From: Ruminococcaceae bacterium KH2T8
GTDB taxonomy: Bacteria; Bacillota; Clostridia; Saccharofermentanales; Saccharofermentanaceae
Length of the DNA: 64,000 nucleotides
Assembly (NCBI GenBank): GCA_900111435.1
Contig: FOIY01000001.1
Coordinates: 372,001 to 436,000, forward strand
Direction of reading: 5' to 3'
The notes beneath the pieces were generated by a model. That model had not been told where the DNA came from. It ran no database searches and worked only from the letters and a program-made list of their open reading frames with translations. Of the stretch, positions 60,552-64,000 are shown piece by piece. A program made the position numbers and the translations under genes. Numbering within the stretch: position 1 is the stretch's first letter; every line of letters starts with the position of its first letter.

Positions 60552-61700
60552 ATGGCAGGTGTTTCTCACTCAAAGAAGTTTATAAACAGCTTAAAGATCG
60601 GCGATAAGTTCGCTGAAGATCAGGAGTTCGTCACAAAGATGGACAAGCTCGCATCTCCGCAGGCAGTCTTCCTGGCTTACTTCTGTCCTCTCGTGGCATG
60701 TCTTATCGCCCACACCCTTTACATGGTATTATTCGCGATGTCCGGTGTCGTCGAGATGGTCATCTTTAACATCGGCAGTATCATCTTCTATGCCGTAATG
60801 ATCATCTGCGCAAAGTGTATAAAGGAACCTTTAAAGCTCGTATATGCATCTATTGCCGAGATAATACTTCATGCTTCGGTAGCAACAGTCTTTGTGGGAC
60901 TCAGGCCGAATTTCTGTATGTTCCTTTTGATGATCATCCCCTTGGCTTTCCTTACGCCGAACAAGGTTTGGTGGGCTCCTTTCGTTACACTTCTGACCTC
61001 GGTACCGCTTTACGGATTACTTAATTTCTACTTCAGCACCGAAGGCCGCGCAGTATATGATCTCAGCAATACCAATTACCAGACGGTATTCTATGTGATC
61101 AATATATTCATAGGCTCTTTCGTCCTTATCTATGTGGCCACGATATTCACTTATATCAACCGCTATACCGGAAGCAAGATCAGGATCCAGAATGAGCAGC
61201 TCAGGATCCTGGCATCTACGGATCCTCTTACAAAGCTCAGCAACCGTCGTGAGATAAACAGAAGGCTCGAACAGGTATACCTCGAAAGCAAGAACTCCGG
61301 AAAGAGCTTTGTAGTCGGTATCGGAGATATAGATAACTTTAAGAGAGTAAACGATACATATGGTCACGACATGGGCGATGTCGTCCTAGCGGCTGTTGCG
61401 GGAACGATAGGCAATAATATCCCCGAAACGGGTTGCGCTTCAAGATGGGGCGGCGAGGAATTCCTTTTCGTACTGCCGAATACGGATATCAACGGCGGTA
61501 AGGAATGTGCCGATAAGATCATATCTCTCATCAGGGGCCAGACATTTACGCTCGAAGATAAGATATTCTCCGTAACAATGACCGTCGGCATCTATGAATG
61601 CACATCGGAAGACAGTCTCGACAATGTGATAAGCAGAGCCGACAGCAGACTATACAAGGGGAAGCATAACGGCAAGGATCACACCGAATACACAGATTAA
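60552..61700 (+). CDS. Membrane diguanylate cyclase (GGEEF)
   Basis: The 382-residue protein has a cytosolic start, five to six membrane segments (about 38-202) and a C-terminal GGDEF domain from about residue 215 (STDPLTKLSNRREINRRL), with the metal Asp in GDIDNFKRVND and the active-site motif GGEEF at 300-304. The RxxD inhibitory site upstream of GGEEF is absent (PETGC there), so product inhibition by c-di-GMP may be weak. No known ligand domain precedes it. It makes cyclic di-GMP. Confidence 0.93.
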   Translation: MAGVSHSKKFINSLKIGDKFAEDQEFVTKMDKLASPQAVFLAYFCPLVACLIAHTLYMVLFAMSGVVEMVIFNIGSIIFYAVMIICAKCIKEPLKLVYASIAEIILHASVATVFVGLRPNFCMFLLMIIPLAFLTPNKVWWAPFVTLLTSVPLYGLLNFYFSTEGRAVYDLSNTNYQTVFYVINIFIGSFVLIYVATIFTYINRYTGSKIRIQNEQLRILASTDPLTKLSNRREINRRLEQVYLESKNSGKSFVVGIGDIDNFKRVNDTYGHDMGDVVLAAVAGTIGNNIPETGCASRWGGEEFLFVLPNTDINGGKECADKIISLIRGQTFTLEDKIFSVTMTVGIYECTSEDSLDNVISRADSRLYKGKHNGKDHTEYTD

Positions 61701-61710
61701 TAAACATTAC

Positions 61711-61742
61711 AACAGCCGCACTTCAAATGAAGTACGGCTGTT
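61711..61742. terminator. Hairpin between convergent genes
   Basis: AACAGCCG and CGGCTGTT with an inner CTTCA/GAAG stem. It separates the cyclase gene from the ABC permease gene, with short T-runs on both sides. Confidence 0.6.
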
Positions 61743-61765
61743 GCTAAGTAAGGGATCATGATACA

Positions 61766-64000
61766 TCACTCTTTGATGAGTGAGTAGGCAGATATCTTCT
61801 TTATCTTTCCCGACAGCATCCAGATGATAACGGCTGATATCAGCGTCGTGAAGATGACGGCTGCTACGCCCATCCATCCGTATACCGGCAGGCGGCTCTC
61901 GGCAAGTCCCAGCGAACCCAGGAGCGCCGTAAGGAAAGCATTGGACTTAAGTGTTCCTATAACAGCTCCGATCGAGGAACCGATGATAACACAGGGCATC
62001 ATGGAGATGACGAGTTCCTTACGAAGCTGTGAGCTCGTAAAGCCCAGGGACTTCTTGATACCAAACTCCTGCTGCTTTCTTATGATGACCGTCTTAATAA
62101 GAAGCGTCATCGACAGGAGTATTACCAGAACGGTTACAATGACTATAAGGATACATATTGCCGTAGATCCGATGATTATCGGTGTCTCAGGAAGTGCCGC
62201 GGGAATGTTGACATAACCGGTCAGCTTATCCCCGTACATGTTCTCTATCTCCTTAGCGACCATACCCGCAGTAGCGATATCCGATCTGTCGAGTGTTATA
62301 CAGATGATATTCGTCTTGGCTGTATATCCGAGAGTTCTTGCACAGTCATCGTTCATCAGTGCAAACTTACCGAGATTATCCGTTCCCTGTGCCAGACCGC
62401 AAACGACAAGCTCCTTATCGCAGCCTTTGTACGAGACCTTTACGACATCGCCTATCATTACATCCGCCTGCGAAGCGGCAGTAGCGCTCATGACTATCTC
62501 ATCGGAGTAAAGAGGAGCTCTTCCCTCCGTAAAATTGATCGTATCAAGGGCACCCAGGTCTTCGACTATGGTTACGTCGACCGCCTGACCGGCGACTGTC
62601 ATCTCTTCCGATGCTCTCCAGTAACATTCCCTGACATGCTCTACATTGGAAACCTCGTAGTAAGCATCAGGATCGGTTATAGCCAACATCAGGTCATAAG
62701 ATCCTGACTGAAGGATATTATAGAGATTGATAGGCTTATAGCAGATGTTATATCCGAAGAAGATAACAAATGCGGTAACAAGACCTACCGACCCCATGAT
62801 AACGAGTGTCATTATGTTCTGCTTCCTGCTCTGAAGAGAAGACTTGAGAGCAAGTATGCCTACCAGGGGGCCGCCTGATGTGGCAAGAGGAAGATAGTTC
62901 TTCTTAAAACTGTGATTCTGAAGACCGAACCTCAATGCTATTACGGGATCGAGATCTCTGATCTTGGCAGTTGAAAATGATGCCATCACGCATGTAAGCG
63001 CTCCGAATAAGAACGGGAGGATCACCGCTACACCGGGGATCATATGTGCATCCCAGGTCATCATGGTCATGGTCCCTACCAGAACTCCCAAAGGAGGAAG
63101 CAGCAGGTACATGGCTACTATTCCGGCAACGGACGCTGCCACGGCAGTTATCACGAACTCCATGATATGAGCTTTTCTTATCTGGGAGCTGGTGCATCCG
63201 AGCGCCTTCAGGGCACCGATATTAACGATATTCTGCTCAATACTGTTACTTATCCTGAAGAATACGATGATAAGTACAACAATAGAGATAAGGAGCGAGA
63301 ATGCGCATAAGATCGCGGAGATGACATTTACCATGATCATATCGGAACTTAACATCATAGACTTTGTATAAGTAGAGATGTCAGCGTTATACCCTCTTCT
63401 TCCGAGATCTTCCATGATCTCGTCCGCTGCTGCGTCATCTGTTATACCGTCGACAGTGGTTATCAGGATAAATGCATCGTATCTTTTGCTTTTGCCGTCG
63501 GCAGACAAGGTCTCGACCATATCCGCATACTGAGATTCCGTCACATAGAAGCACTCCTCTGCCATAAGGGTCTCATAGACACCTGCGAGCCTGAATTCAT
63601 ATATATGCTCACCTATAGAGAGCACTATCTCGTCTCCGACCTTGAACCTGTTCTGATACTGCTGCCTCAGGACATATCCGGAGATATAGATAGGATTATC
63701 GTACTCTTCATCTGACTTCTCTATGAAGTTCATCCTCTCGATATCCCTGTCCTCATCAAGCGGAGTAAACAATGCAGTGTACTCAGCCGACTCCATAAGA
63801 TCCTTGACATCATCATCGTTGTCAGACTGATCTATGGACGTCGTAGCCATTAGTCCGTCTACTGTTACATAATCCTCAACACACGGGCTGGACGCAAGAT
63901 ATCTCTCGATATCCGTAAGCTCGTCGCGATGATCCTTCGAGCCTACAACATGCATCCTGACGTGAGCACTGTTGTTGGCTGCCAGCTTTGTTTCGTAATC
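61766..64000 (-). CDS. FtsX-type ABC transporter permease (5' end beyond the window)
   Basis: The frame stays open to the right edge (15 more codons upstream of the ATG at 63955 without a stop), so 744 residues are visible and the N-terminus is missing. Two FtsX domains are seen: membrane segments near residues 230-330 of the visible part (with VNIGALKALGCTSSQIRKAHI), then near 390-410, and 620-740 (QQEFGIKKSLGFTSSQLRKELV), each with the characteristic K-x-L-G-x-T/S coupling loop. An extracellular domain lies between. This layout fits MacB/YknZ-like or BceB-like exporters for peptides or lipids. The ATPase partner is probably outside the window. Confidence 0.85.
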   Translation of the reverse strand, partial: DYETKLAANNSAHVRMHVVGSKDHRDELTDIERYLASSPCVEDYVTVDGLMATTSIDQSDNDDDVKDLMESAEYTALFTPLDEDRDIERMNFIEKSDEEYDNPIYISGYVLRQQYQNRFKVGDEIVLSIGEHIYEFRLAGVYETLMAEECFYVTESQYADMVETLSADGKSKRYDAFILITTVDGITDDAAADEIMEDLGRRGYNADISTYTKSMMLSSDMIMVNVISAILCAFSLLISIVVLIIVFFRISNSIEQNIVNIGALKALGCTSSQIRKAHIMEFVITAVAASVAGIVAMYLLLPPLGVLVGTMTMMTWDAHMIPGVAVILPFLFGALTCVMASFSTAKIRDLDPVIALRFGLQNHSFKKNYLPLATSGGPLVGILALKSSLQSRKQNIMTLVIMGSVGLVTAFVIFFGYNICYKPINLYNILQSGSYDLMLAITDPDAYYEVSNVEHVRECYWRASEEMTVAGQAVDVTIVEDLGALDTINFTEGRAPLYSDEIVMSATAASQADVMIGDVVKVSYKGCDKELVVCGLAQGTDNLGKFALMNDDCARTLGYTAKTNIICITLDRSDIATAGMVAKEIENMYGDKLTGYVNIPAALPETPIIIGSTAICILIVIVTVLVILLSMTLLIKTVIIRKQQEFGIKKSLGFTSSQLRKELVISMMPCVIIGSSIGAVIGTLKSNAFLTALLGSLGLAESRLPVYGWMGVAAVIFTTLISAVIIWMLSGKIKKISAYSLIKE

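Noticed and set aside
1-64000. tRNA, rRNA, prophage, insertion sequence or CRISPR-Cas genes
   Set aside because: No cloverleaf with a clear T-loop, rRNA segment, transposase, integrase or Cas motif was noticed. A tRNAscan or Infernal run would be decisive and could not be done here.

Overview
The window reads as a core-genome stretch of a low-to-mid GC Gram-positive anaerobe of the Clostridia type. The evidence is the set of Firmicutes-style operons (HrcA/CIRCE heat-shock operon, nusA-ylxR-ylxQ-infB, an mraZ-headed division cluster), a DivIB-type FtsQ, a PASTA-tailed class B PBP, a YhbD-family regulator, a PerR-rubrerythrin pair, oxygen-independent radical-SAM HemW and a FeoA-FeoB fusion. MurE carries the DNPR motif of meso-DAP-adding enzymes. 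I cannot assign a genus. No rRNA, tRNA, CRISPR array, insertion sequence or prophage was seen. Nearly all genes are on the minus strand; the few plus-strand genes sit alone between convergent terminators.

Layout from left to right. 1-4.6 kb: the first codons of a GH95-like glycosidase, an internally duplicated membrane protein, a small operon (unknown protein, NUDIX hydrolase, nitrilase-family amidohydrolase, membrane protein), and a lipoprotein whose C-terminal domain recurs as a 59-residue stand-alone copy. 4.6-10.2 kb: hrcA-grpE-clpP-dnaK-dnaJ behind a housekeeping promoter and a CIRCE element; clpP inside this operon is unusual. 10.3-14.5 kb: a CPBP protease, hemW, and upstream of hemW an ATPase plus TOPRIM-like gene pair that resembles two-gene anti-phage systems. 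14.7-15.4 kb: an orphan secreted protein on the plus strand.

15.5-35.7 kb is one very long division, cell-wall and DNA-repair cluster transcribed leftward: mraZ, rsmH, ftsL-like, PBP, murE, murF, ftsW, murG, ftsQ, ftsZ, nrdR, a two-component system, nth, recG, rsmD, coaD and a coiled-coil protein. mraY, murD and murC are absent, and gene ends overlap tightly where they would normally sit. The mraZ promoter overlaps four 10-bp repeats of the MraZ-box type, and ftsZ has its own promoter. 35.8-37.2 kb is a PadR-HAAS-envelope protein operon with a clear promoter and palindromic operator. 37.2-47.8 kb is the rimP-nusA-ylxR-ylxQ-infB-rbfA-nrnA-truB-ribF operon continuing into lgt and rodA; its leader has a terminator-like hairpin just before rimP.

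48-64 kb is more mixed: a small P-loop protein, mscL, perR-rubrerythrin with a PerR box, a lipoprotein, an ArsR regulator with a lysine tail, YhbD, a secreted clostripain-family protease, a zinc-ribbon protein/rRNA methyltransferase/FeoAB operon, an Lgt-like membrane protein, a YczE-like membrane protein with a possibly leaderless mRNA, a polysaccharide deacetylase, a diguanylate cyclase and an FtsX-type ABC permease cut by the right edge.

The best candidate for a little-described system is the ATPase/TOPRIM pair at 12.5-14.5 kb. Other points worth checking are the internal duplication in the 81-1091 protein, the lipoprotein-domain copy, the reduced dcw cluster and the rimP leader attenuator.
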